Source: Tritrichomonas musculus
Lineage: Eukaryota > Parabasalia > Tritrichomonadida > Tritrichomonadidae
Length of the DNA stretch: 64,000 nt
Assembly: GCA_039105265.1 (NCBI GenBank)
Contig: JAPFFF010000057.1
Coordinates: forward strand, 995,001-1,059,000
Direction of reading: 5' to 3'
Position 1 is the stretch's first letter. Each line of letters starts with the position of its first letter. Below are positions 1 to 11,166 of the stretch, piece by piece. The notes beneath the pieces were generated by a model, which was given only the letters and a program-made list of their open reading frames with translations, was not told where the DNA came from and did no database searches. Made by a program: the position numbers and the translations under genes.

Positions 1-499
<499 letters not shown>

Positions 500-2071
500 A
501 TTTTTTTGATTCTTACTTTTCAACAAAGAAGGATAAAATTATTTTTTTATCAAATAAATCATAGACCTCATTCAAAAAATCAATGTGATTTCACAAAATA
601 TTAGGATTTTTTGAAAAACAAAGTTTTTTTTCGAAACAAAAAAAATTTCTGAGGAATTTTTTTTTTTTTTTGAAGCTCGAAGGGATTCTTCACCATTAAT
701 GTAACAAAGTAATTACATAGATACAATTTCAAGCCTGATGATCGACTGATTTCCATAAGAGAATGTTTAAATTAAATTGATGAAGCATCTGCCTCAAATA
801 TTCGAACAAGTACAGCTACCACAAATGTTGATTACGTCGCATGTTAAGAGAACTGGCACAGAAAGAAATATTACAATGCTAAAGGAGGTAAGCAAAACAA
901 TTAATTAAATAAATCCTACAATTTAACAAATCTAAAAGAAATTGATGAGATTAATACACTCGTTTCACAAAGGCAGATTCCAAATATCGTTGTTTAGGCG
1001 CTGATGTCGATTTTCTCTAATTTTCCTTATCATCTTAAAAACTCAAAATTAGAAAATTTTTGTTTTTTATTATGTATTAATTTATTTAAAACATATATTT
1101 TATATAAATTTTGTTGTTTTTCCTTGAAAAATAAAGATAAATCAAATTTTATATTTGAATGATTATTCAAAATTCAAAGGGTGTTGTAAATAATTTGAAT
1201 TGAAAAAACAAAATAGAAATATCTTATTAAAAATATATAAATATTGTCGAAAATAATGTATTTATATTCATATACATATTAATTAATATTTAAAAATAAA
1301 TTATAATAATCAATTCTAATATTTTAACGAAGATATTTTAAAAAAATGCTTTCAATTCAATCTTGCTACGACTCTGATGAAGCGCTATGGCATTTTTGAA
1401 AGAACGTTACACTAACATGAATAAAATCAGAATTTCAGCGTTTGATGTATATTTATTTAGTCTGTTTAATCGTAAAAAAACTCAGAAAAAGGCAAAAAAA
1501 AAAAAAAATAATATGTTCATAATCATCACCAACTGACTTTATCCGATTATTCCTAGGAATGACTTGCCAAAATTTGTCAATTATCAATAAATGAGAAATA
1601 AATACAAACAATGTAACAAAAAATAAGGCACAACTTTGGAATTTGGGCATAACTTCACCAAAAATATGAATATTATGCTTAAAGTAAATAAAATTTTGGA
1701 TCAAATAGATAGAATATTTTTCGGTGCTGATTGGAATTGTAGCAAAAATGCATTTGATTTTATGTTTAACAGCATTCCTGAAAAGAAAAAGCAGTTTTTT
1801 TATATTTAAATAGAGATTATCGAAATTGAGGATAAAATTACATCTCGGAATATGTTATTTCCTACTCCAACTGATAGCTAGATGAACAGAAAGTCGTGTA
1901 AATGCGAAAATTCCATTCGCTCGAAATTCTAAGTGCAGTTTTCTAAGAGAAGAAAGTAATGGAGAATTTGGATGTATTTCAGAAAACTTGTTAAAAAGAT
2001 TCCATAGCCGTGAATAATTATTTCAAATTTGAGAAGAACGAAAATTAAAAATTAAGAGGGAGGTATACAAT

Positions 2072-2108
<37 letters not shown>

Positions 2109-4078
2109 TATGAAATTAGATAAACTCGGTAAAAAAAACTTTACCTCCCTCTTAATTTTATACAAATATATTTTCAATAGAACTATTATTTTTTTATAAA
2201 TGTAAATTAAAGTTTGTGAGTATTTGGATGCGACTTTTTGTAAATTGGCTTTCAATTTTCTAAAAGTTCAAATTGAAATTTTCAATAGACAAATTTTTTT
2301 GTGAGTACATGGATACAGCTTTTTTAAATAATCTTTTTTAAATTATATAATTTACCAATAAATTATCAAAAAATAAAATTTATTATTTAAAATATTTTTG
2401 ATATATATGCAAAAAAATTTAAAAAAACAATTATAATATATAAAATTATTTGTTTGTTTGAACATTTATATTTAATAATTTATGAATACATGGTATGTAA
2501 ATGGAGACTAATCAAACATGAGTTATGATATAAATTTTGACTTTCTCTTCATTTTTCTTTTTACAAATTATTCTACAATACTATTTTGTAAATTAAATAT
2601 TTAGATAAACACCAAAATTTAATTTATAGCTTTCTCAGAAAATATAGTTTTTTCATTCCAATCATCAAAATAAATACATTTTTATTATAATTTTGTATTA
2701 TCCATAATAAAAGTAATAAAAAGAATAAATTAAATAATAGGTATATATAAAACAGATATTAAAAAGATATATTTATATTATTTGGAAGATAAAATTTATT
2801 TATATCATATTGTATTTTCTTAATTATCAACTTTTTGATAAAATACGATAGATCTCAATATGAAGATTTTAATTATTCAAAAATTGAATAAAAACAAAAT
2901 TTCTAATTTCTATGCTTTTCTAACCTAGGTTGACTTCACTCTTTTTTTTTTATGTTTTTCTATAATCCTTTTCAAAAAATCAATTGATTGAGCGTTTAAC
3001 AGGTTTGTTTAAATAAGTTTACTTTGAGAGGATTACAAATAAAAAGAAAATAAAAAAATTGAATAAAAAAATTTTGGTTTCTCAATTTAAGAACAAATAT
3101 TCATATAAAAATTCAATTGATAATAAGTTTTTGTATAAAAAACTCAACTGCAATTGAAAATCTACATCAATAATTGAATTAATTTTTACTATTCCGAAAG
3201 AGTAAATCGCATAATCATAAAAATATTGAAAATATTATGCAAATATAAATGATTGGTCTGAATTTGCATATAAGAAAAGAATTTTTTCATTATTATAAAT
3301 ATAAAAAAAAAAATTGAAATTTTAAGATTAAAATAGATGCCAGTAAGTACCAGTTATAATAGAGAAATGGATTAATCATTTTTTCAGATAAATAAAATAA
3401 TAATATAAATTTTAATAATTCCTCCAGAATTTTGCTTTTTGGATTGTTTATTAGCTTTTTAGAATAAGTTCAATACTTTTTCTCGGAAAAAAATTTAGCA
3501 TTACTTTGGGATTATTATTTAAAGATATTGGATAACTTTCCGAGCCTAAATTGTACTTTGTCAAAAGATAAAGAATTTCCGAAATTTTTTTGCATTGGTC
3601 CATTGATAAAAAATCTTATGAAATTTAATATGGGAGAGTTTTAGTGGGAAAACGGCAATATTTTCTCGGTAAAAGTCGTCATAAATGTTATTCCGGTAGA
3701 AACTTTTTTTGCTCTGGTTCGGAAATAGGCAGAATAAAAACTTAAAACCAATATATATTTATATTGAATTTATACATCAATTTTATAATTTATATAATTA
3801 TTTATTTATTTTTATATGTTTTTATTGAATATATAAATGAATATTTAATTATTTGTTTAATATTTTAAATCAAATAATTAATTAATTAATTAATTAATAA
3901 TAAATTAAATATTTATTGAATTATTTAATTATTTATTAAATATTTTTAAATTTATTTAAAATATAGTTAATTATTTCACTTTACAAATAATAAATCAATT
4001 ATTAATTGAATAATAAACAGATATGAATGTATAGGTAGAAATTATTACTCTTCACTCATTCCATTTTTTTGCTTCTTA
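500..4078. other. AT-rich intergenic DNA with no supported gene
   Basis: No open frame here looks like a real gene; the short frames are AT-rich noise. Bases 780-1010 are less AT-biased and hold short coding-like pieces broken by stops, perhaps a very old gene remnant that I cannot identify. Bases 3860-3960 are ATTA-type simple sequence. A small hairpin at 2049-2159 is listed separately. Confidence 0.6.
2049..2159. repeat. Small inverted repeat with poly-T core (MITE-like)
   Basis: Two arms of about 16 bp with core AAGAGGGAGGTA (left about 2049-2065, right about 2142-2159) face each other around a poly-T tract of about 29 bases. The palindrome would fold into a hairpin. No clear target duplication was found, so a miniature transposon is only a guess. 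Confidence 0.55.
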
Positions 4079-4086
4079 TTACTGCA

Positions 4087-4542
4087 TAGGCTTGTTAAGT
4101 CTCAATTTTCGATATCGATAATTGATCCATTTTTCTGATATCAATATCAAATCAAAAATTTTATCTCTGATATCAATAATGAATAAAAATAAAAGATCAA
4201 TTATCAATATTGAAAATTTTTTAACGTATTAAAATTTTGTAAACTTTTTTAACTGATTACTTCACATATCCGTTATAAAATTAAATAAAAGCAGATTTTT
4301 TTACATAATAAGTTAGAATATATTTATTTTATGCCATTAAAATACTATTTTTAATGGTTTTTTCAGGTATTAATTTCGATTAATCAAGATTCGATATCAA
4401 AAGCATGTTTTTTTTGTATCACATTTCATACTTGATTATCGAATTTATCAGTTAAAATCTCCAATCGATAGCATTTTATTATCGATTATCTGAGTTAAAA
4501 AAAGTGCCAAACCTGATAATTGATATCAGAATAACAAGCCTA
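4087..4542. mobile_element. hAT-like MITE with perfect 8-bp target duplication
   Basis: A 456-bp element has 11-bp terminal inverted repeats TAGGCTTGTTA (4087-4097) and its complement (4532-4542). It is flanked by a perfect 8-bp duplication, TTACTGCA, at 4079-4086 and 4543-4550. An 8-bp duplication with a TAGG terminus is the known signature of the hAT superfamily. The interior has repeated GATATCAAT-type palindromes and no coding capacity, so it is non-autonomous. The flanking repeat is exact, which argues for a recent insertion. Confidence 0.85.
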
Positions 4543-4662
4543 TTACTGCACTTTGAAGTTCGATGCCTAAATTTTAAAAAATTAATAATTAAATAAGTAA
4601 TCTCTCAAAATATAGAAAAATTATTATCATATTCACTTCATATTTTTAGTATAAATTCATAA

Positions 4663-6961
4663 AAAGGTAAACGGAGGCCGTTTATTTTGTCCGTTAAAAA
4701 AAATAAAAAAAACATCAATAACAATTGTTCTTTTGGACCAGTTATAAAAAAAATCACATTGATGAGAGATATTTTGATATTTCAAGATAATATTATAACT
4801 TATGGAGTAGAAATTTATCTTTTTTTTGTACTTTTGATTATCATGGATATTAATCATGAACAAAATGTTTCGATTATTACTTCACTTCTAATGATTTATA
4901 TTGTATGTCAGTATATAATATTGGCTATATAGACAAAAAATAAAATAATCGTAACATTTCCCTAATATCATGAAAATATTTTTTCAATAAATTTTTTTAT
5001 GAATAGTAACTTTTTGTTAAATTATCTAACTTTTTGTGATATAATGATAAAACCAAAGGTATATATTGATATATCTTTTCAATGAAAATTTATTTTAGAA
5101 ACATTTATCATAAATTATTTTTAATTTAATATCGGTATTTTAAAAAGTTTTTTTTGTTTTGAATATTGATGAATATTTGTATATATAATTGAACTTTTTT
5201 AAATCATTTGCAACAAATGGAAAAAATAGAAAGCAAGTTTAAATTACAATAAATCATTTAAGTATATGTATTTTTCTTATTATGGTGATGAACTTCAATT
5301 TTATTGTCCCCTCCAAAAGATATTAGTTGGCAAAGGAACAGCCCAATATTAAAAATACTCAACAAAAAAGAACAGTTTAATGATATTCATCAACCGATTC
5401 AGTTAATTCAATATCAACACATGCTCAAAAAAACATTAGAAACAATCAAATTTGATTAATAATTTTTTCATTACCAATCTAATTATTTTTCACAAATTTC
5501 ATTATTTTTTCATACTTTTTAATAAGTATACAAATTATTCTCATCTATATTTATAAAAAAAATTGATTTACTTTATGCTTACTATAATATGCTCATCAGA
5601 ATTCCTCAATTTAATATAATATTAGCAATATTTACATGCATTTATATATCTATAATATTTTATGTTTTTAAAATTGCATAATAATATTGGTAAAATGATT
5701 TTAAAATAAGATATTTGTATTTTTAATTCTTTTAAATTGAATAGTCTTTATTTAAAAATACTGAAAATTTAATGACTTTATTTATTTTTATGTTTTCAAT
5801 ATATTTTGAATATGCTTTCAAAATATTTATTTATAAATATGCTTTATACAGAAAAATAATATATAATAATGTTATATTATAGATAAAATATATTATAAAT
5901 TATAATAATATATAAATATATAAATATAATTAAATAATATAATTAAATAATATAATTAAATAATATAATTAAATAATATAATTAAATAATATAATTAAAT
6001 AATATAATTAAATAATATAATTAAATAATATAATTAAATAATATAATTAAATAATATAATTAAATAATATAATTAAATAATATAATTAAATAATATAATT
6101 AAATAATATAATTAAATAATATAATTAAATAATATAATTAAATAATATAATTAAATAATATAATTAAATAATATAATTAAATAATATAATTAAATAATAT
6201 AATTAAATAATATAATTAAATAATATAATTAAATAATATAATTAAATAATATAATTAAATAATATAATTAAATAATATAATTAAATAATATAATTAAATA
6301 ATATAATTAAATAATATAATTAAATAATATAATTAAATAATATAATTAAATAATATAATTAAATAATATAATTAAATAATATAATTAAATAATATAATTA
6401 AATAATATAATTAAATAATATAATTAAATAATATAATTAAATAATATAATTAAATAATATAATTAAATAATATAATTAAATAATATAATTAAATAATATA
6501 ATTAAATAATATAATTAAATAATATAATTAAATAATATAATTAAATAATATAATTAAATAATATAATTAAATAATATAATTAAATAATATAATTAAATAA
6601 TATAATTAAATAATATAATTAAATAATATAATTAAATAATATAATTAAATAATATAATTAAATAATATAATTAAATAATATAATTAAATAATATATAAAA
6701 ATGAGTTAGAAAAAACAGTTTCTAGGCAAAATCCTCTTAGAGCACCTAGAAATATTTTGAATACATACTTGACGTTAAAATTCAATTTCTTCACTTTTTC
6801 TATTAAATATTTTAAAATTGATATTATTCCAATTTCCCTACGACAGATCTTATTTGCTTCTAAATAAAAAATGTTTAAGATAATAAATTAAATTTATATT
6901 TTATGATTATTTAACGAAATAAGAAAATTGAAAAAAAAAAAAACCAAATTCGTTTACCTTT
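4663..6961 (+). mobile_element. hAT-like element B, copy 1 (with minisatellite expansion)
   Basis: The element starts and ends with the 11-bp inverted repeat AAAGGTAAACG (4663-4673 and 6951-6961) and is flanked by an exact 8-bp duplication ATTCATAA (4655-4662 and 6962-6969). A second copy lies in opposite orientation at about 16553-20076 with its own exact 8-bp duplication. The two copies match closely along their length, apart from a 13-bp minisatellite present only here and an insertion that interrupts copy 2. No transposase frame is visible. An 81-codon frame at 4687-4932 is not kept intact in copy 2, so I do not call it a gene. It is a non-autonomous hAT-like element by its 8-bp duplications and its terminus. 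Confidence 0.88.
5927..6695. repeat. 13-bp AT minisatellite, about 58 units
   Basis: A nearly perfect tandem array of the 13-bp unit TAATATAATTAAA lies inside element B copy 1. The matching place in copy 2 (about 18790-18840) has only short unamplified AT-rich sequence, so the array grew after the two copies separated. Confidence 0.95.
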
Positions 6962-6969
6962 ATTCATAA

Positions 6970-7269
6970 TAAATTAATTATATAAAAAAAATTTATTGAA
7001 TGAACTCATTGAATATATTGTGAGAATGAATTATTTATCCTTTATAAAAGGTCGTTCAACTAAATTGAATAAAAAATAAAATTAAATAAATTTATATTTA
7101 TCTTAATAAATAATTTATTTTGTAATTGCAATATATAATTTATATATTTTTTATCCAATATTATAAAATGTAATGGTTGAAATAAAGACTTTAATTAAAA
7201 TTCAATATATATCGATTTCTTATATATTTGTATCATTTAAAAAATATAGATTCCATTTGAATGGGTATA
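6970..7269. other. AT-rich intergenic DNA
   Basis: About 300 bases of low-complexity AT-rich sequence between the right target duplication of element B copy 1 and a short secreted-peptide frame. I see nothing supportable in it. Confidence 0.6.
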
Positions 7270-7455
7270 CTATGTGTTATACAAATAATATTTTACTTTT
7301 TGGCGAAATCCTTCAGTAACTGAAATATTAGACTTTTTATATTTGTGAAACCAATCAACTAAATCTTCATTTTTAGAAAAAACTGACATTTGATTTGGAA
7401 TGAAATTCAAATATATTAGAGAGTAAATGCATATAAATAAAATTATAATCTTCAT
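7270..7455 (-). CDS. Short secreted-type peptide, possibly a truncated gene start
   Basis: A 61-codon frame begins with a good signal-peptide pattern: MK, then a hydrophobic run of about 17 residues (IIILFICIYSLIYLNF). A polar stretch with EDLVDWFHKYKK follows. Signal peptide plus an early acidic/aromatic helix is the layout at the start of trichomonad cathepsin-like protease precursors, but the piece is far too short to assign. The frame stops at TAG and no continuation was found downstream. The long-TIR element at 7593 inserted about 140 bp upstream of this ATG and may have cut off its promoter. It could equally be chance. Confidence 0.3.
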   Translation of the reverse strand: MKIIILFICIYSLIYLNFIPNQMSVFSKNEDLVDWFHKYKKSNISVTEGFRQKVKYYLYNT

Positions 7456-7592
7456 TGGACTCTTGTAACGTCCAATTTTTTTAAAACATCATTTAATAAT
7501 TCAACAAATTCTCTTTTTCTGCATTTTTAGCTAAAAAATGAATTTTTTTTCAATAATAATAACTATTTTTATATAACACTTAATGTTTTAAA

Positions 7593-7906
7593 AGTAGTAT
7601 ACGTTTGCGGTGATTTCAGACCTCCGGTCTTCAATCCCCTCAAACAGTCTCTCCACTTCGTTTCGAGACTCTTTTTTATATCACTAGTCGTGGCACAAAA
7701 TATATATAAGCCGATTTCTGTGCCAATGATACCTTTTTGATACCATACCTGATAAATATTGAGTACAAAGAAATAATAATCAAATAATTGACTTTGTCGA
7801 CTTTGAACAACAAATTTTTCTCAACAAATCGGCAGTCGAAGCAAAGCTGTTGAATCAATATATTGACTTGTGCAAAGGTGAATAGCCTTTTGTTCTAACA
7901 ATAAGT
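7593..7906 (+). repeat. Left 314-bp terminal inverted repeat
   Basis: This is the inverted counterpart of 11167-11480, identical apart from about one base near 7682. It is much less AT-biased than the flanks. Near the outer end it holds two potential hairpins: GACC-TCC-GGTC around 7620, and AGTCTC paired with GAGACT around 7650-7672. A 60-codon frame runs across each repeat, but it is the repeat sequence itself rather than a supported gene. Confidence 0.95.
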
Positions 7907-7910
7907 GTTA

Positions 7911-7926
7911 TACCATTTATATGGTA
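7911..7926. promoter_or_regulatory. 16-bp palindrome upstream of helicase gene
   Basis: The palindrome TACCAT-TTAT-ATGGTA lies just inside the left terminal repeat, about 45 bp before the helicase ATG. A related GGTATCA follows at about 7944. Its position would suit an operator or promoter element. No experimental or comparative support is available here. Confidence 0.35.
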
Positions 7927-7968
7927 CAATTTTAAAATCAAAGGTATCATTTTTTATTTTTTAGTAAA

Positions 7969-9804
7969 ATGGCACAAAATGTTTGTCAATATATTGAAAG
8001 CGAGATATTTGATAATATTCCGTATAATTATATAACATTTACTAGAGAACAATCTACTGGCTCAACAACTCTCAAATACAGAGAAAAGAAGTTTATTATT
8101 GACGCTCCAATTGGATGTGGCAAAAGTTCCGCTGTCTGTAAATGGATCTTCAAAACTGTACTAAATCAGAATGGATCCTCAATTTGTTCTAGAGACAATC
8201 AAGAATATCCCGCAGAATCGAAATTCATTTTGATTGTTCCAACGATTAATATAGCATCAGAATTTTATAACAAAATCTATAGGGATATTATACTATTAAA
8301 TAATGTTGGAGAGAGTGAAATGAATAAATATTTGACGCTTTGTATTAAAGATGGGGCATTTGATGAATTCAAGAAAGCATTTACAAAAAATGTCAAAATA
8401 ATAATTACAACATATAGTACTGCATCTCGTTGCCTTGGCTCTCTTGTTGAATGCTCCTATCATTCGAGAAGGGATAAAGATTCTGTAGACAATAAGCAAA
8501 GCTTGGCCGCCTCTGACGATATAGATTTAGACAATTATACCTTAATCATAGATGAGGCTCATTTATTACTAAACAATATACCGTTAATCGAAATTATCCG
8601 CGATTTTAATAATGTCGGTCTGTTATCTGCAACGATTAACGATATTGCTGGATTATCTGTCTTCAAAGATTATAGAATAATAAAACCAGACGTAAAGACC
8701 CAATATAATCGAAATATTTTTATACATCAATTAGGTAATAAGCAAGAAGAAATTTCCGCCAGTAAAGCTGGAGTCTCCTTTAGAGCCGAAGGAAACTTTG
8801 TGGAACAAATCATTGAATTGATACGAAAAGAGAAGCCAAATTACGATAAGATTTTAATCAAAATTGAAGACAAAAATGAAGGAATGCTTTTGAAGAATGC
8901 TATTTTGGCTGACTCAGATTTTTCCGCAGCAATCTATAATGGGGATAAAAAGGAGGTAAGTATAGATGAAAACGGGAAAATATATGACATATTGAATAAA
9001 AACAGAGAAATTGACGTAATTATTGCTACATCCACAATACAAGCAGATCAATCGTTAAAAGAAAATATCCTCCAAGTATTCATCCAAACTCCACTTGATA
9101 CAGTATCTTCAGTAGAACAATTTATAGGTCGTAATCGCTTAAACAATTCAACAACACATCTCTTTCTCAATATTGTAGACTCGGAAAAAAAGCAGTGTAA
9201 AGTAAGACAGTCATGGAATAGATATGAATACAGACTCAATAAATTGAGAGCCAATACATGGAATAATATGACTATAGATTCTTGGTGCAAAGTCCTTAAA
9301 AAATTAGGCAAAGTGAAAGTGCGACTTCCCGCCGAAAGCTCAGTAAATCTACAGCAGCAAAACGTACTTGAAATAGTCAATGGCACTATCCCAGATGATA
9401 AAAATTTAGTATCTAAGAACAAACCCAATAAATATTTGGGCGAAGGAGGGTCATTTGCGAAGCAGGAGTCTCTGAAAGAACCGGGAACGAATTTCCAGTC
9501 TGCGATAGAGCCGCCCTTGCAAAGAGTCCTACAAAGTAGGCCGAAGGACCTTGCAACACAGTTGGAATGCATCTGCGAAAATATTTCTGAAAGAAACTTT
9601 GCGGGAAAACAAATAAATAAAGAGTTAAAAGGATTGAAGAATTTGTACAAATACTATGGGTTCAAGAAGCCTCCAGAAAATTTTAAAATTGTAATGTCAA
9701 AGCGAATTGTTGATGATAAGAGAGTTCGAATGTATAAATTAGTTGAAATTGAGCGGCAAGATATTGAGAAACAGGAAATACAAGACTCCTCATTTGCTGC
9801 GTAA
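7969..9804 (+). CDS. Superfamily 2 helicase-like ATPase of the long-TIR element
   Basis: This 611-residue protein carries a readable series of superfamily 2 motifs. Walker A is APIGCGKSS at residues 46-54 (K52), motif Ia is PTINIASEF near 91, and a TTYST motif lies near 147. The DEAH box is at 195-198, motif III SATI at 220-223, motif V IIATSTIQAD at 351-360 and motif VI EQFIGRNR at 383-390. Residues 460-611 form a separate tail ending in a module with NLYKYYGFKKPPENFKIV. The motif set and the absence of nuclease domains resemble virus-type origin-binding/replication helicases such as the herpesvirus UL9 class, which is inference. It probably acts in copying or mobilising the element. The ATG at 7969 directly follows the AT-rich leader and is the first in frame. 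Confidence 0.85.
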   Translation: MAQNVCQYIESEIFDNIPYNYITFTREQSTGSTTLKYREKKFIIDAPIGCGKSSAVCKWIFKTVLNQNGSSICSRDNQEYPAESKFILIVPTINIASEFYNKIYRDIILLNNVGESEMNKYLTLCIKDGAFDEFKKAFTKNVKIIITTYSTASRCLGSLVECSYHSRRDKDSVDNKQSLAASDDIDLDNYTLIIDEAHLLLNNIPLIEIIRDFNNVGLLSATINDIAGLSVFKDYRIIKPDVKTQYNRNIFIHQLGNKQEEISASKAGVSFRAEGNFVEQIIELIRKEKPNYDKILIKIEDKNEGMLLKNAILADSDFSAAIYNGDKKEVSIDENGKIYDILNKNREIDVIIATSTIQADQSLKENILQVFIQTPLDTVSSVEQFIGRNRLNNSTTHLFLNIVDSEKKQCKVRQSWNRYEYRLNKLRANTWNNMTIDSWCKVLKKLGKVKVRLPAESSVNLQQQNVLEIVNGTIPDDKNLVSKNKPNKYLGEGGSFAKQESLKEPGTNFQSAIEPPLQRVLQSRPKDLATQLECICENISERNFAGKQINKELKGLKNLYKYYGFKKPPENFKIVMSKRIVDDKRVRMYKLVEIERQDIEKQEIQDSSFAA

Positions 9805-10063
9805 AGTTGCCAAAGACAAAAGGAACAAATCTCAGAGGATGGTCATCTGACACTGAATAGCAAAGAATTAAATATAATATTTAAAGGTAAAAAGGCCTTG
9901 TATAAATACTATGATATTAAAGAATGTCCTCAAGGATATAATATTCAAACAAAAACATTAAATGAGGCTGGTAAGAGAACACGAGCATATTGGTTATCGG
10001 CTGCCATGCAGACTGGAACTTCGTTCCCGGCTTGTGAAGCAACAAAATTGACCAAAATTTAAC
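9805..10063 (+). other. Coding-like stretch related to the helicase C-terminal module
   Basis: The 260 bases after the helicase gene encode a segment (around 9865-9990) resembling the C-terminal module of the helicase: ALYKYYDI here against NLYKYYGF there, with matching spacing. This suggests an internal duplication of that module within the element. It is treated as part of the element rather than as a gene of its own. Confidence 0.45.
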
Positions 10064-10081
10064 TCATCTGGAGGCTCGGGT

Positions 10082-10113
10082 AAGGAATTTATTCTCTAGC
10101 GCTTATGTGGTAT
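10082..10113 (+). promoter_or_regulatory. Repeated intergenic module, copy 1
   Basis: This 32-bp module runs AAGGAATTT, then seven variable bases, then CGCTTATGTG and TAT. It recurs at 10410-10442. Copy 1 precedes the 84-codon gene and copy 2 follows it, ahead of the next gene. A related AAGTGTTATACC sits at the inner edge of the left TIR before the helicase gene. The placement between genes suggests a promoter or a 3'-end signal. Confidence 0.45.
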
Positions 10114-10147
10114 TAATATTTTTTTCAATACAAATAATCTCCAAATT

Positions 10148-10402
10148 ATGTCTCTCGAGATTTTGCAGCAAGAATTATCGCAACAAATTGATGAATATCA
10201 AATGAAAGGCTTATCAATGAAGGACGCTCTACAATTACTAATAACAAAATATGACACCCAATTATATGAAAAAGGATTTAATAGAAATGTCAAGAAGATG
10301 TTCAGAACCAAAAGAAATCTACTGGCTCAACAACTTTACCACAGCAAAGCTGGGTCCAACAGAGTTGGCCAAGCAAATTTGATGGGAAAGAACGGTCTGT
10401 AA
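10148..10402 (+). CDS. Small helical protein of the long-TIR element
   Basis: An 84-residue frame with an ATG start and TAA stop; function not recognised. It is rich in Q, K and L and should be mostly helical (SLEILQQELSQQIDEYQ, then MKDALQLLITKYDTQL), ending in a basic segment NRNVKKMFRTKRN that could contact nucleic acid. It sits 343 bp after the helicase gene and about 160 bp before the next gene, on the same strand. Confidence 0.5.
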   Translation: MSLEILQQELSQQIDEYQMKGLSMKDALQLLITKYDTQLYEKGFNRNVKKMFRTKRNLLAQQLYHSKAGSNRVGQANLMGKNGL

Positions 10403-10409
10403 ATACATC

Positions 10410-10442
10410 AAGGAATTTTGTGTCCTATCGCTTATGTGTTAT
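10410..10442 (+). promoter_or_regulatory. Repeated intergenic module, copy 2
   Basis: Second copy of the AAGGAATTT...CGCTTATGTG module, 8 bp after the stop of the 84-codon gene and about 120 bp before the ATG of the 162-codon gene. See the entry at 10082 for the comparison. Confidence 0.45.
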
Positions 10443-10565
10443 AATTGATTATTTAAAATAGTTTCAGATAATTTGGATCGACTTGATACACATTCAAAAA
10501 ATTTGTGTGCTATAATATAACATCTATATGAATATCATATATATATTATTTTTTTGGATCAAAAA

Positions 10566-11054
10566 ATGACAGAACTACAAAAAACATTTGAAAGTTATGG
10601 GCTTGAAGGCAGTAATAATGACGACTCAAATGACTTGCATAACAGTGATTCAGACAGTTATTCTAAAGCTTTAGAAAACCCCAATAAAGACAAATACGAC
10701 TCATTTAGTGAGCCTCTACGTTGCAGCGAAAAAATAATAAAGAAAGAAAATGATAGAAAACGTAAATGGAATGCCTACTTGAGAAACTATAATGCAAGAA
10801 AGAAAAAGGAACGAGAGGAAAGAATGAACCAAGTAATGATATCATTCAATAATACCATTGAATCATACCCAAGAAAATGTGTTATAGCTTCTTTGAGAAG
10901 CATTATCGGAACCTATACTACAATTCTCAATAACAATATCGATAAAATTCCTGTTGAAATAATAGAGGATATAAATCGTATCTTTTCATCGAACAACATC
11001 TTAGATTATATCAATTATCTGGACAGAATTGTGAAGCAATTGATAGATATGTAA
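10566..11054 (+). CDS. Basic/acidic helical protein of the long-TIR element
   Basis: A 162-residue protein, function not recognised. The first ATG is at 10566 (MTELQKTFESYG). Residues 12-60 are acidic and serine-rich (NNDDSNDLHNSDSDS). A strongly basic helix follows (KKENDRKRKWNAYLRNYNARKKKEREER, residues about 60-88), looking like a DNA-binding basic region. The last 70 residues are predicted helical. It ends about 110 bp before the right TIR. A DNA-binding or packaging accessory of the element is plausible but only inferred. Confidence 0.55.
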   Translation: MTELQKTFESYGLEGSNNDDSNDLHNSDSDSYSKALENPNKDKYDSFSEPLRCSEKIIKKENDRKRKWNAYLRNYNARKKKEREERMNQVMISFNNTIESYPRKCVIASLRSIIGTYTTILNNNIDKIPVEIIEDINRIFSSNNILDYINYLDRIVKQLIDM

Positions 11055-11166
11055 TTATTGACTATGTCAAGTACGTTTTGCTCATAGAGACTACATCCTC
11101 TTTTTCCACCTATTTTTTTTGGCCAATTTATTCACACTCCAATCAAGGAACTTTATTTTTTGAGGA

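Noticed and set aside
4657-4863. Frame MFMINIHDNQK present in both copies of element B as a conserved gene
   Set aside because: It runs off the end of the element into different flanking DNA in each copy, so its conservation is only that of the repeat.
5927-6695. CRISPR array or centromeric satellite
   Set aside because: The 13-bp units have no spacers, and the array is confined to one copy of a transposon.
9048-9650. 200-codon minus-strand frame inside the helicase gene
   Set aside because: It lies wholly antisense to a frame with a full set of superfamily 2 motifs and has no recognisable domain.
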